The notes beneath the pieces are model-generated. The model was not told where the DNA came from and did no database searches. It worked only from the letters and a program-made list of their open reading frames with translations. 64,000 nucleotides of DNA from Antedon mediterranea (taxonomy: Eukaryota > Echinodermata > Crinoidea > Comatulida > Antedonidae), in assembly GCF_964355755.1 (NCBI RefSeq), contig NC_092671.1, positions 3,297,001 through 3,361,000 on the forward strand, given 5' to 3'. This document shows positions 36,456 to 48,832 of the stretch, piece by piece. The stretch's first letter is position 1. Every line of letters starts with the position of its first letter. A program made the translations under genes and the position numbers.

Positions 36456-39400
36456 TTACTTTTTCGGTGAGAATCGTGGATTTGATGGCATCTCGGTAAA
36501 GGATCTAAGTTCATACGTTGCTATTCCCGATTCAAGATCCGGTCGGTGTCGTGCAAATATCATTCGGATATCTGTGTGGAGGTAAATCCTACCGGATTTG
36601 GAGCTTTGAAATCTGACGAAACAAAATTGAAATATTAGAAGAAAGAATCTGGTGAACTTAGATGTAATAACCTAAGTCTTTCACAAAATGTTTTTCATAA
36701 GGCAAATTTATTCAAGAGAATTGATAGAGCTATTGCTACTTTTTAAAATGGCCTATTTTTTTATATTCAATTCAATAAAGATTCAAGGTATTATTCGCCT
36801 CATTGAACAGAACAGTCATATTTCAACACATAAACATATTCTCCACATTAAACTCATAAAAATTAATTATTTTTATAATGTATAATTATGTAAATTCAAT
36901 AATTTATAACAATTTATATAGTATTACCTCAAGTGTAGTAGATATCTAAGTTCTTTCTCACATTCATCATTTATGTTAGCATTGCTAGGCATGTAGAAGA
37001 CTCGTTGACGACAGAATGTTTGGCAATTTGGTGGCATGTCAGATAAATTATAGCGAACAACAAATATTTTAACTACTGTGCCATTCGGGTTAAATAGCAT
37101 CTGATGAATAAAGAAAATGTGATAATCAGATCAAGGTTTAACAGTTAAATATAATCAAAGAACTTATAACACAAGAATCTCCTGTTCTTCAATTTGCATT
37201 TAAAACACAGTATCGGAAGTTAATAAAAGGTCAAACTGGGCGACGCCATTTCACAGCATGGAGCAGTGCCCCCTCCAAACTAGGAAGTCAATTACTCTAC
37301 CCCCTAGAGTATTAGCAGATCCCCTCTATGATTTTGACTTTCTAATTTGATGCGGGCGCCCTACTCCATGGCTCACAATGGCGCCACCCATTAGCTCTAT
37401 TCTATCCCACAATGCCTTTCGAAATTGTTACGCGCTTCGGACGAACAGGAGATTCTTGTGTTATAAGTTCTTTGATATAATAGACAGGCAGTCTGAGGGG
37501 TTAATAGACAGGCAGTCAGTATGTGGGGTAAATAGACAGGCAGTCGGTATGTGGGGTAAATAGACAGGCAGTCAGTATGTGGGGTAAATAGGAAATCTGA
37601 GGGGTAAATAGACAGTCAGTCTAATGGGTAAATAGACAGGCAGTCTGTTGGGTAAATAGACAGGCAGTCTGTTGGGTAAATAGACAGGCAGTCTGTTGGG
37701 TAAATAGACAGGCAGTATGTCAGGGTAAATTGGAGACACTTTGAGAGGTACATAGACAGTCAGCCTGTAGGGAGGCATTCTGAGGTGTATATAGAAAGAA
37801 ACAGAAACTCACAACTTGAATAGTTCCCTGTGCTGGCACATGGTAGCCTCGTTTACCAACAGATTCTAGGTTAATATAGCCCTGAGGATTAGAAAAATGT
37901 TTATTAATCGTAATTGTTTTTATAATTAACGTATCTAATGAACCATAATATAACAATTATTCTTCCGCTCTTATGTTCATTATGCTATTCCAATTTATAA
38001 TATAGTAGTGCTGACAATTTGTATGCCATCTCCTCCTAAACCACGGGGCTGATAATCATGCTGGGTACCTTTTACTTCCCCTGAAGTGTTTAGGCTATGT
38101 TAAATTTTCATAATCAATTTCTTTCAACAGGTCACAGAGGTTAATATTCAAAGGTTAGCTAGTATTTAGTTACTCTTTTAACTCAAATACCACAATTTGG
38201 AACAATATTATTTTTAAATATAAGCAAATAATATTGCTTCTATTGGCAAAGCTATAGCAATTGTTTAATATTGAATAACAGAGTTGAGGGCGCTTACCAT
38301 ATACGATGACGGCTGGTCATCATCGGTTACGCTGTAGAAGAATGCTGTAACAGGAAGCCTAACATGAGAAGGACAAAAGCGGCCGCTAGCACCTATCTCA
38401 GCTGTGAAGCCTTCAATAGTGCCTAGTGGTTCCATACGACCATTTAACACGGATTCCTAAATTAAAAAATAACAATCATTAAGATACATATCAAATTTGT
38501 AATACAGTAGAACCGGATTGGATTAATTTAAAGCTCTGTCCACACTATTAAACTCCAAAAAATGTGATGATGTCATATCACTACCACACTTGTTTTGTCA
38601 GACTAGTTTGTGTAGACAGAGCTTTACACGCACTACAAGAAACAGACATTTACCTCAAAACTTCCCAATAGGCAACTTGTTGAAGCTGGAGCACTGGTGC
38701 TTAGTACACGGGTAGACTGGTTCATTGGGGTCAAAGTGCGACCCAGGTCATTACATGAGGTAGAACTGCAATAATAAATGACAAATATATGCTAGATTGT
38801 TTTTCTCAAATTGCTTGCAACTCGATGACAATTAAAGATTAAATTAATTTTTAGGTTTCTTAATGTAAATTGTAGGTTACCTTTTAAGTGTAACTGCTTG
38901 CCTGCTACTTAGGGATGAATCATCCGTACTCTCTTTTGTTTTCCTCATTGGGGCCTAGAAAAAACAAAGTATTTGCATAATTCTGATAAAAATAAAATAG
39001 CAAATGGCATGACAAACAGTAATGTCAGTTTTAAAGTACATGTGAAATTTTTAAAAAATTGAATTGAAAGTTGCGAATGGTCTTTTCAGTAAAATTGTTA
39101 TACACCGTCTTCTGGAGTAATGGTGTACTGTAACCATACTTCAACTCTTTCTATTCTTTATTTAAAGTCGGAAACCTAAGCACATGGGAACCTACCGGAC
39201 TTGAATTCAATGGTAGCCCTGTGCGTGGGTTGAATATGTAACTACCAGAACTGTCTATTGATCGACTGTGAGGGCGCTTCTTCTCTGGACTTGACCAACT
39301 TATGCTTTTCTCAAATGTATTCTGGAGAAAAAAATTAATTAAAATTACAAATAATTTCATTTAAAGGTGTAAAGAAATCAGACATTCTTTCTTTGCAGGT

Positions 39401-42400
39401 ATGTATGTCAGTAAAATGTCTGAGGAAATATGGACACATTTAAAACAATTCAAAAAGCATGTTTTAGTTGTTATTAGTGATATAAAGTAACAGAAATTAA
39501 ACAAATCAGAAGTGGTGCTGTTAGTCAAAAACTTCAAACCCCCCTACTAAAACAGTGGTATTGTCCCTACATACCTATGTTGGTTTATCCACGTAAGTTA
39601 GGCACAAGCTCTGACCACACACTATCAACATTTTATGTGACAACAAAATGTGATGTGCCCATATATGGACATGTCATATCACTACCATATTTGGGCACAT
39701 CACACTTTTTTTGTCAAACTAGTTTGATAGTGTAGACAGAGCGTAATACACATTGATCACTCACCTCATTAGCTGCTTTCGGTGTTGGTGCTGGTTCTCG
39801 TTGAATAACACTTTTAAACAAAGATTTACTCTTGGAAAAGACCGGTATAAAACGACTATTTCGTTCCTGTTTATTCTTCTCTTGTGGAACAGATTGTAAT
39901 GACGTCTGCGGATCCGCAAGAAAACCTTGTCCAGACGCTTTATTGCCTCTCTTCATACTCGGTTTTTGCGATGCCACATTAGAAATTTGATCACGTTTTA
40001 TTGCACTGACTGTTGAGGAGACTGAGGGCGACATTTCATCATCGGAGTCAAAGTCGAGTTTTGTTCTGATATCAGAGACTAAATTTTGTACACTGGTGAT
40101 GAAAGTGTTGCTTTTGAATTCAGCTGGTTGACTAGTTTGCAGTTTAGATTGGTTTTCTAACCGATCACTACTTTCTGATGAAGAACGTTCTTTTAAATAT
40201 GAACTGCTCTCCACAGACATCGGTTTTCCTGTCAAACATGTACTACTGTGACTCACATTTTTATGTTCGTCTACATTGAGTGAGTCACATTGTACTGAAT
40301 TGTTTAAGCCTAGAGAAATTTTATTCGAGTTAATGATACTAGATTGCGAAGGTAAAGAATCATTTAAAGTGTCCTTTTTATCATCAGCAATAAAGTAAAT
40401 ACCTCTATCAATACGTTCTTCCAATCTATTTCTCTTTTCATCTGGACTTTCGTACTCTTTACTTATGTCTTTATTGAGCTGATTTGCGGATTCACGACAA
40501 GGTAAACCTTCTGAACTCGTATCTATCTTAGTATTCGTTATACATACATTCTTATTATCGGTAAAAAAATTCCTATTTTCAGGTATACTAACAGATGTTT
40601 TGAAGTCTTCCTTAGTTACTATATCCTTTCTTGTATCATCATATTGCTGTGTTCTATCTACGTTACATTTCTTAGATGCATTTGTAGGCTGGTTTCCTTT
40701 TCTCTTGTGTTTCTTAGCATTCTTATACAATTCTGTATCTAATTGTCTGGAACAATGGCCTACATTATTATCGCTATTAAAGCGCTCTAGTTTAGTTCTT
40801 TTATCGCCGCATTTGCGGCCAGTCCCTCGCTTGAATTTCGGTTGTCTTGAATGTTCTGATAAGTGTCGCATTTCTGACATATTGAATGGAATTTCTTTGT
40901 CATGAAATGGCTGACCGGAAAACTTCATTTTCTTGTGTCCGACGGCGCAGGATACCATCGGAATCTTTTGCTGCCGTGGAAGGTACGCAACACTCACTCG
41001 AATGCAGGAGGATTTTGTGATGTTGACAGCAGGGAAAGAATGAACCTCGGGAGTCTTCACAAAGTTGGCTGGAAAGGCTTCTCCAGGGGCACTTACTCTG
41101 CAAACAAAAATTAAGAGTTCTGTCAATTTCCAATCAATTTTGTTAAACATCATTGGCCGTATTCACCAATCACACTTAAGTAAGATATTTCTCTTAAATA
41201 TTACACAAACCAGAAATGGTGTTGGTAGTTTATGAGTGCCGCTTACCTGGATAAACACGACATAAGCCCTTTTCCACGAAGTGCGAAACAATTACGAAAA
41301 GAAGAATTTAGCGGTAGCTCACCTCCATGATAAATGGGACAGTCCGCTATAGCGCCCTCTAGTGAGACCACTCCCACGTAATACCGTCATCATTTCTCAA
41401 GACCTCTTGTCTGAGGGGACGGCGGGCGGGCGTTTATCCAGGTAAGCGGCACTCATAGACTACCAACACCATTTCTGGTTTGTGTAGTCTATATCGTGCC
41501 TGCTTACCTGGATAAACACGACATAAGCCCTTAAGAGGTCTTTCATTTAACTATTAAATAATTATTTAGGCCTAAGTATTTCCCTTAATTTTATCACTTT
41601 AGATAGGAGATTTTGTTTCCACTTAGCCTAAAGTGTGATTGGTGAATATGGTCACTGGATACTACAGTATAAGATAAAATTCATACATTGAGGTGTTATT
41701 AATACGCATAATATTGTTATTAGGTTAATTTTTAATACTAATTTAACTGGAAATTGTTGAAATTTGGATTACACCCTTTGTGGATCCATGGAAGCAACAG
41801 TGCCTACTATGATGGGAAACGTAGTGCACATTACCAAGTTTTTATCAGACTTCAGGTGCAACAGCTTTATATCTTATTTGAAAGACGGGAAATGAGAGTA
41901 AAGCATCTTGCCTAAGGATACAAGCAATATGGCACAGACAGGTTTCACTTGTTAGCCCCATGTAGCTCTTAGGCCCATTGTAATGTTAGGCCCATTGTAA
42001 TGTTAGGCCCATTGAAATGTTAGGCCCATTGTAATCTTAGGCCCATTGTAATGTTAGGTCCATTGTAATGTTAGGCCCATTGTAATCTTAGGCCCATTGT
42101 AATGTTAGGTCCATTGTAATGTTAGGCCCATTGTAATGTTAGGCCCATTGTTGTTACTGTAGATATATTGTTATTGTAGACACTATTGTGTTACGCCCAC
42201 TGTTATTTCGCCCTATTATTCTTACCTGTAAGTAATGTTCTTTGGTTCTTTACCATTGTTCATACTTAGCCAAGAACTTAATTGTGAGAAATGAAGGTAT
42301 GATCTAATTGCCTGTAGTAGCATCCTGCTTGACTGTTGGTATTGTACAGAACTGTAAAATACAAAATCAATTTTTAAGTTATTACAATATTATCTGGTGC

Positions 42401-45400
42401 CACTTTCAAATTGAACATAAGTGGATAGTGATCAGGATTTCCTGGACAGCAATCACTGACAAATGATAAAATGTTTAAAAGGATCAAGACTTATTAAAGT
42501 ATTCGATTCTTGGTACTGTATTTATAATTTGCACAGTATCATAGGAAAACATGTGATGCCTGTATCATAGGTACTAATCTAACCCTCAACCTAACCTTCC
42601 ATGATACAGTTCCTGTAAATGTGATACACATGTGACACTGTATTACAGAATTTTCCTATGACACCGGCATATAATGCCATAAGATACAGTACATAGAATG
42701 AGGTGAAGTATTAGAAGCAAACTACAATAACTTTGAAGAAACCTCTGGTGATCATGTGATTATTGCTAATTTGCATAAATTGTATAACATAGTAATTTAC
42801 CGTCTTGGTAGAACTTGAATGATCCACTGTTCGAGCAGAAGACATGGTTGGTCAGGGTTCAGTGAGGCTTCAGCTCCGATGGCGACCTCTTCCAAAGAAT
42901 TCCGACAGCAGTCAGGATACTGCAGAACCTCGATTGACATCGGGATGTTGTTTTGGAACATGTAGTTGATATGCGACCTCACCATGCTCATCGTATGGCA
43001 CTGAAACAAAAGGAATTCAAATAAAGTTAAATTTTATTTATTTTTCTCAGAAATGTACTTCAAAACCTTCCCAGTAGAATTGCAGTCATTTTGATATCCC
43101 ATAATATGGATACATGTACTAAAAAAAGTATAGCGGCTAAACATATAAACTTTCTCTCTTAAGTACACATTAGATTAATTGTATACGAGGGAAAAGAAAG
43201 CAAAGTGGGCCTCTTAATTAGTGTACCCGAGGTTATAACACCATTACCATGTCCGGGATAATGTATATAAAACATAGAATTTGAATATTTCCAATACAAT
43301 TTCAATTCAAATGGCAAACAGAAAACAGCAATTCATGCTACTGTAAATTTGAATTTTAAAAAATCCTTCTAAAGCTCTGTCTACACGTCACTATTAAACT
43401 TAATGTGATGTGCCCATATGAACATGATGATGTCATATCACTATCATATTAAAGCATACGTATCACACCTTTTTGTCAAACTAGTTTGATAGTGTAGACA
43501 GAGCTTTAGTAAAATGTACTTAGAACAATGAACTTTTCCAAAAACCAACCTCGTGAACCCAGCTCAGTACGTCCAGGGTAGGAAGAGTTCACTGCATCCT
43601 TTAACACTATCTAGGTAGAGTAGCCTAGCCTACCACTGTCTATTAACATAGAGCACACTCTATGTTATGGAGTAAGACACAATAAAAGCTAGGCTAGTAC
43701 TCCTTACTGGGTAAAGTTCCCAGGATAGAGGTGGTACTAACTGCTGTAGGAAGTGCCTTATCACTAATTACATGCCCCTCCTTCTAATTAGGTGTGACAT
43801 AATTCATATCCTATCAGTGGTGAGATACTGTCTTGTGGGATGTCAAATCAATCTAAAATAGACTAATTTAAGTATATTGTTCGTACAGTATTTACAAAAT
43901 TGCAACAACAATTATCACTGCAAATGTTAAATACAATACCGGTATTATAATATGAAACAAGCCAAATGGTTCAGAGAACTAATATGGCACATAAACTGAC
44001 AGATTTTTAAACTGTAACATTGTACTTAACAAAGACTTCTGAAAGTATTGTTTAAGTATTTTGTTTAGCATTTAATGGCTACTCAAAAAACATAAACATA
44101 TACATGCCCACTGTACTGTAGTGATTGTATTATGATACAACTATTATTAGGGAAGCTTTCCTGTGTGTACTAGTCATCGGGTATGGAATGCCCAAATTCA
44201 TAGTGCGTCACCAAAGCCAAATATCTATCATTGTTAATGTTTGGAGGTCAAGTTGAGCCGCCGCCCAAAGAAACAATGTACTTCCCCAAAATATATGCCT
44301 ACTTTACCTCATGGTGAGTATGAAGATGATGGCTAGTAAAGTCGGACTAACAACTATACTTTAAAGATTGAGTCAATTGTGAAATTATGACAAGACTGGC
44401 GTGCCATGAATTTAAGCGTTCCATAGAAATTCTCAGCCTCCTAATTTTGTTACTGAAGTTTACATTTAGAGGCTTTATTATTTGTAAACAAAATCTTGGA
44501 AATAAAAGATCCTTTTAAACATAAAGATCGTACATTACAACATGAATTTCTGTGACATATAATTACATTTTCTACTGTAGCCAAGTAACATTCATACTAA
44601 GAATAAATTATGTTGATAATAAACTAATACAAGAGGTTTAATTGTGATTGACGAATGTACGAGGGCGGTGTCACCACGATCATCGTAAAGTTTCAGACTT
44701 TTATCAATGTATGGTATTTTAAAAGCAAAGGACAAAATGCCTAGAAAGGCTCTTCAGTCTATGACCTTTGACATTATATGTTGTTTCATGTTGGAACAGT
44801 ACAGTATAGTTCCTAAAGTATAACATACTATATTATAACATTAGAGACATACTGTACCAACCAATGCAATTACTGTATATCTCCTTATGATAAAGTTCCT
44901 TATGGTTAATTACAATTAAATAAACCACTCAACCATGACATATTCAAGTGTCATGACGACCTATTGATCCTAATTCTCTGTATTTATTAATTTCATTTTT
45001 TTCTATTGCAGTATGACGATTGGACAAACATCTAAGCACTCCCAAAATGGACCTATTTATAGGCCCATGCTCTCACTATAATATAACTATTCTAAATAAA
45101 CAATATCTGCAATTTGAATTAATGAGTTTTTATTTTTTGGTTTTAACTGGTCATTTTGTGTATTATTTTGATAATTAGAAGGATTTTGCATACAATTAAT
45201 TTTCATTTTCCAATAAATAAATAAATAATAAATAAAATATTTCATCTATTTATGGCTTGACCTATGTCAACATACTTGAGAGAGTGAAACTGAATGCTAG
45301 AAACATATGAATGTTAAAATAAACATATTCTCAAGGCATATCTTAAGCTAAGGTTCTTCCACAAATTTATTTTCATAGGCAAGTTCATACAGTATGTTTA

Positions 45401-46632
45401 CTCTAATTAAAAGACACTAATTTATTATTAATTATTATAGAATGACTGTACAAAATAGCTTTACATCAGGGAGCTTAAAAGAAAGTATGTTTTTTCCCGC
45501 TCAGTCTAATAACATCATTTTAATGAATTTTCAGTGCCTTGAGAACATTTGTACAAAATCGAACCCTAGCCAAAGGCATGCTTAGTGGTCTAGAGGTATT
45601 AACGTTTTTCTACTTATCTGGAGGTCATGGGTTCGAGTCCCGCCCAAGAATATGTACACATTTATCCACAAATTCGGTATATAATTATCAGAGTAGAGCA
45701 AACAACCTATCTGATCAACAAGAATATTAAGGTATTTTCTACGTTATATGACTATTTGTATTATCTCAAAATACCAACTTCCTAGATATCTGATTGGAAA
45801 AGGAAACAGACAAGAAATAACCTTCAGATTGTGACAAACCAAAAGTTAAATTAAGATAATCACACAAAAATACAAATGCTGACCTCATATAAACATATCA
45901 TTATAAAACTATTCACTCTGTATAACTATAATGCATTATTATTAGGTTAATGCATTATCATGCAATATAATTCTATTAATTTTAACTTTAAATTTAACTT
46001 TGTCTAATTTTCCAAGATCATAAATATGGATATTATTATTCAACTATCAAATATCGATATCGGATTCATAATAATTTTTATATAATTTCCAATTCTATAC
46101 TATTATGCAAGATGACTACATTCATTGAATATATTTTATTACAGTAGTACTAGTAGTAATGATAATGGATTTGCCATTTTGAAATGTCATGTCTGGTTGA
46201 CTTTTTGTATTAAAATAATATTCAATATTGTGTAGGCCTATTAAATACTACACTTGACACAAATATTATTATTATATCTCATCTCAGTCCCCAACCCCAT
46301 ACAAAACAAACTATTTGTCTCAACTATTTATCATTTTTAATCTGGAAGGGTGTGGCCACACATGCTAGTCCCACTACACCTGCACAATCTTATTTGCATA
46401 ACAACGAAGGAAACAGGAAAGTCTACCATTTAGCAATTTTGTCTTCCAATATATGTTTTAAACCTACCTTTGTGTTACCTGGGATACATTGGTGTAGCGG
46501 AATACCGATCACGGGAGGGCAGTGTTCACCTTCTCTTCGTCCTTTGATGGATTCCTCTGGTTTTCTGCCCTCTACAATCAACATTCCGAGGTCGGCAAAT
46601 ATCTCATTTGGATCAGGCTCACCTTCCTCCAT
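36456..46632 (-). CDS. ATOSA: Atos-family protein (ATOSA/FAM214-like)
   Basis: Eleven minus-strand coding exons: 46468-46632, 42801-43000, 42226-42351, 39765-41097, 39196-39321, 38881-38954, 38654-38765, 38298-38456, 37813-37881, 36928-37100 and 36456-36612. Phases agree; the product is 897 aa. The N-terminus GMLIVEGRKPEESIKGRREG matches the Atos transactivation region. The large exon 4 (about residues 164-608) is serine/lysine-rich and looks disordered. The conserved Atos block is at about 710-790 (GSFEESVLNGRMEPLGTIEG, GFTAEIGASGRFCPSHVRLP) and the chromosome-segregation-type domain is at about 780-897 (NPNGTVVKIFVVRYNL, LHLRFQSSKSGRIYLHTDI). Atos proteins are nuclear regulators; fly Atossa raises metabolic capacity of invading macrophages. 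Here that role is only inferred. The start exon begins at an acceptor (46640), so a non-coding exon lies upstream. One invertebrate gene probably equals vertebrate ATOSA plus ATOSB. Confidence 0.9.
37485..37760. repeat. AAATAGACAGGCAGTCTG minisatellite
   Basis: About ten units of 22-28 bases (TAGACAGGCAGTC plus a GGGGTAAA or TGGGTAAA spacer) in an Atos-like intron. The minus-strand open frame 37572-37778 (repeated RLPVYLPN) is produced by the array and is not a gene. Confidence 0.75.
38530..38626. mobile_element. MITE family A copy 7 (short)
   Basis: Ends AAGCTCTGTCCACACTATTA and GTGTAGACAGAGCTTTA. The interior is reduced by internal deletion and has lost its CArG motifs. In an Atos-like intron. 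Confidence 0.7.
39606..39744. mobile_element. MITE family A copy 8
   Basis: Ends AAGCTCTGACCACACACTAT and GTTTGATAGTGTAGACAGAG. It contains CCATATATGG. Its right end is about 20 bases from the exon 4 donor of the Atos-like gene (exon edge 39765), so it forms the very start of that intron. Confidence 0.75.
41159..41652. mobile_element. Nested inverted-repeat element
   Basis: The outer ends are an inverted pair (ATTCACCAATCACACTTAA at 41163 and its near complement at 41628-41646). Inside is a second inverted pair: CCAGAAATGGTGTTGGTAG with GCCGCTTACCTGGATAAAC at 41212-41260, and its complement at 41437-41489. A third partial arm (CTTACCTGGATAAACACGAC) is at 41503-41522. The two families are nested. 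Fragments of the inner family are at 39586-39604 and 57508-57535. It lies in the Atos-like intron next to exon 4. Confidence 0.65.
41966..42152. repeat. TAATGTTAGGCCCATTG minisatellite
   Basis: About eleven units of 17 bases with few variants (CTTAGG, GTCCATTG), ending about 75 bases before the exon 3 donor end of the Atos-like gene at 42226. No coding role. Confidence 0.85.
43371..43508. mobile_element. MITE family A copy 9
   Basis: Ends AAAGCTCTGTCTACACGTCA and GTTTGATAGTGTAGACAGAG. The interior is partly decayed. It lies in Atos-like intron 1. Confidence 0.75.
45458..45660 (+). mobile_element. tRNA-derived SINE
   Basis: CTTAGTGGTCTAGAGGTATT (A-box region) and GGTTCGAGTCCCGCC (near-perfect B box), 40-45 bases apart. 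The start TTTACATCAGGGAGCTT and the middle TCTGGAGGTCATGGGTTC are shared with the copy at 22780-22985. It lies in Atos-like intron 1; the open frame at 45539-45730 is due to it. Confidence 0.6.
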
Positions 46633-48636
46633 ATTTACACCTAAAAAAAAAATAATATTTAGCACATAAAATAAAACATTGTAATACAAAAATGTTTGTT
46701 TGTTCAAAGCTTTAGTAAATTATAAATGTCCATAGGCTGATTTTGTTTATTTAATGAAATTGATATTTGAAATGGGGTTCTTTCTTTTATAAGAATTTGC
46801 TACAGGAATTTTCCTCTTTTATTTGAACATTGTAATTTATTATTATAATTTTTTTAATTTTCAAGTTTCATTGTCAAAATCAATCAAAAAACCACTTCAT
46901 ATTAATTAAATGTGCTATTCAAGTTATTATATTTTGAACTTGATATTACTCGATAATATACTGTATTTTAGGGATCAGGTCTAAATCATTCTACTGCAGT
47001 TTACATTTGTTTTACTGCAGTAATGTATAATTTTAGTATGTTTTAATGAAGAAATTCAGTCACTGCAATAACCTGTATAGTGATTCCCCAGAAAATGTTT
47101 GCTAAATAATTTCATAAACAAAATTGTACAGACAGTACTGAGTAACTGCAGTGAATAATTTTGAGATGGTCCCTTAGTAATTACAGTAGGCCTACAGTGT
47201 AATTACTAGACAATTTAATAATTTACTATTGGTATAGCATGTTGTTGCTTCATACTTATAGCATACTTTATAGTAAAACAAAATCAAACAAAAAACAACA
47301 AAAAACAGTTACCTATTGAACACTAATTTTCCAGAAATTCTCATATTCCGAATTTGTTTTTTAAATTTTAGACCAAAAAATGTTTGTTTAGGAGAACTTC
47401 CAATTTTTGGAGTTTGGTATTTGGAGAGTTGGCTGTAATATATTACTTACTATAATACAAATAGTATTACATTGTAATATTGAATAATTTATAACAATTA
47501 CTGATAGATAGCGCCTACTGTATATAAATTACTGTAGTCTTCTATTGAGTAATTAATTTCTTTCATGATTGTATACCAACCATAGTGGAATAATGGATAC
47601 ATAATTTATCTCTTAATTACAGTATAATTGATTGGTGTCACAATAATATGGTTGATTGTAATGTATACACATGTAAACATACAGTGTGACAACACAAGAC
47701 AAAAATCTAATTTGAATCAGGGCTCAGTGTTTGACTTGCCATGGAAATCCTTGATTGATTTATCAAACAAAGGGTTTAACAAAACCACAAATGAAAGGAT
47801 ATAATATAGGATAACATCAGGCAGGCCTTTTCCACTGGGAAATGTCAGTACGATAAAAATAATACAGCAAATATGTTATTAACATGTTAAGGGTAATTCC
47901 ATTTAATTATTCTACTGCCGCTACCGCAGTTTAACATTTTTTACAACAATTTAAACGTACTGTATATGATTTTAGTTTGTTTTAATGTTTAATTTAGTAT
48001 AATAAAAAAATAATTGCCTTTTCTATAGCGTCTAACCAAAATCTCTAAAGAGCTACGACCACAAGGCTCGAACTAGGTAGAAATTACGTCATTTTATATG
48101 CTGTGTGCGAACGAGATGGGTTTTCAGCAACTGTTTGTCAATAGATATTCTGGATTGATTGTGGAAGAGCATTCCATATAAGGCAGAAAAGAGTTCACAA
48201 ATGACATTACTGCAGTAACGGCAGTAGAATACAGTAATTGTGACATGATTACTAATATCTTATCTTTCATATTCATAAAGCTTACAAAACATAATTTAAT
48301 TAATTTTTCAGTAACCTTTGTAAATTGATTTTCTATGTTATTCTTTTACAGCTAATTGTTTATTTCATTTTACTGTCTGCCTATATGTCTGTGTGTCAGT
48401 CCAAATGATAATCAAATGAAGATCGAAATGTTGAATCATACATTTCTGTCATGCTATTTATTATTATAACATTATATGTTATTATATTACATAGTACTGA
48501 CGTACTTTGTTGTTTTTCTGTTAAAATGTTACCAAGACACTGCATTGTTGATTCCATTGTTATTTCTATATTGATAACTTATTAACCGAAAACTCAATAT
48601 TTGCATACAATTACAATATGACTAATAAAGCATTGC
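46633..48636. other. Non-coding stretch upstream of the Atos-like start exon
   Basis: Probably 5' intron or flank of the Atos-like gene. It contains the dispersed TACTGCAGTAA-type repeat near 46990-47160 and 47925-48235 and an ATAGCGTC repeat near 48020. No exon could be supported. Confidence 0.35.
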
Positions 48637-48832
48637 AGTTTCCTCTTTCCACTCCATCCAACAATGAGGCCTTGTTACATCAAACTGTCACTGGGAGGAA
48701 AGAAAGGGTAACCATTTAGGAATGTATTTATTTCCTCTTCCCACTCCATCCACAAAATAAGGCCCTTGTTACCTCAAACTGTCACTCGGAGGAAAGAAAG
48801 GGTAACCATTTAGGAATGTATTTATTTGCTCT
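48637..48832. repeat. Two tandem units of about 96 bp
   Basis: Each unit has CTCTTCCCACTCCATCC, then ACCTCAAACTGTCACT, then GGAGGAAAGAAAGGGTAACC and TTTAGGAATGTATTTATT. A third unit begins (GCTCTTCCCACTTCATCC) and stops. Confidence 0.75.

Noticed and set aside
37572-37778. Minus-strand frame with repeated RLPVYLPN
   Set aside because: It is the translation of the 37485-37760 minisatellite; no start context or splice partners.
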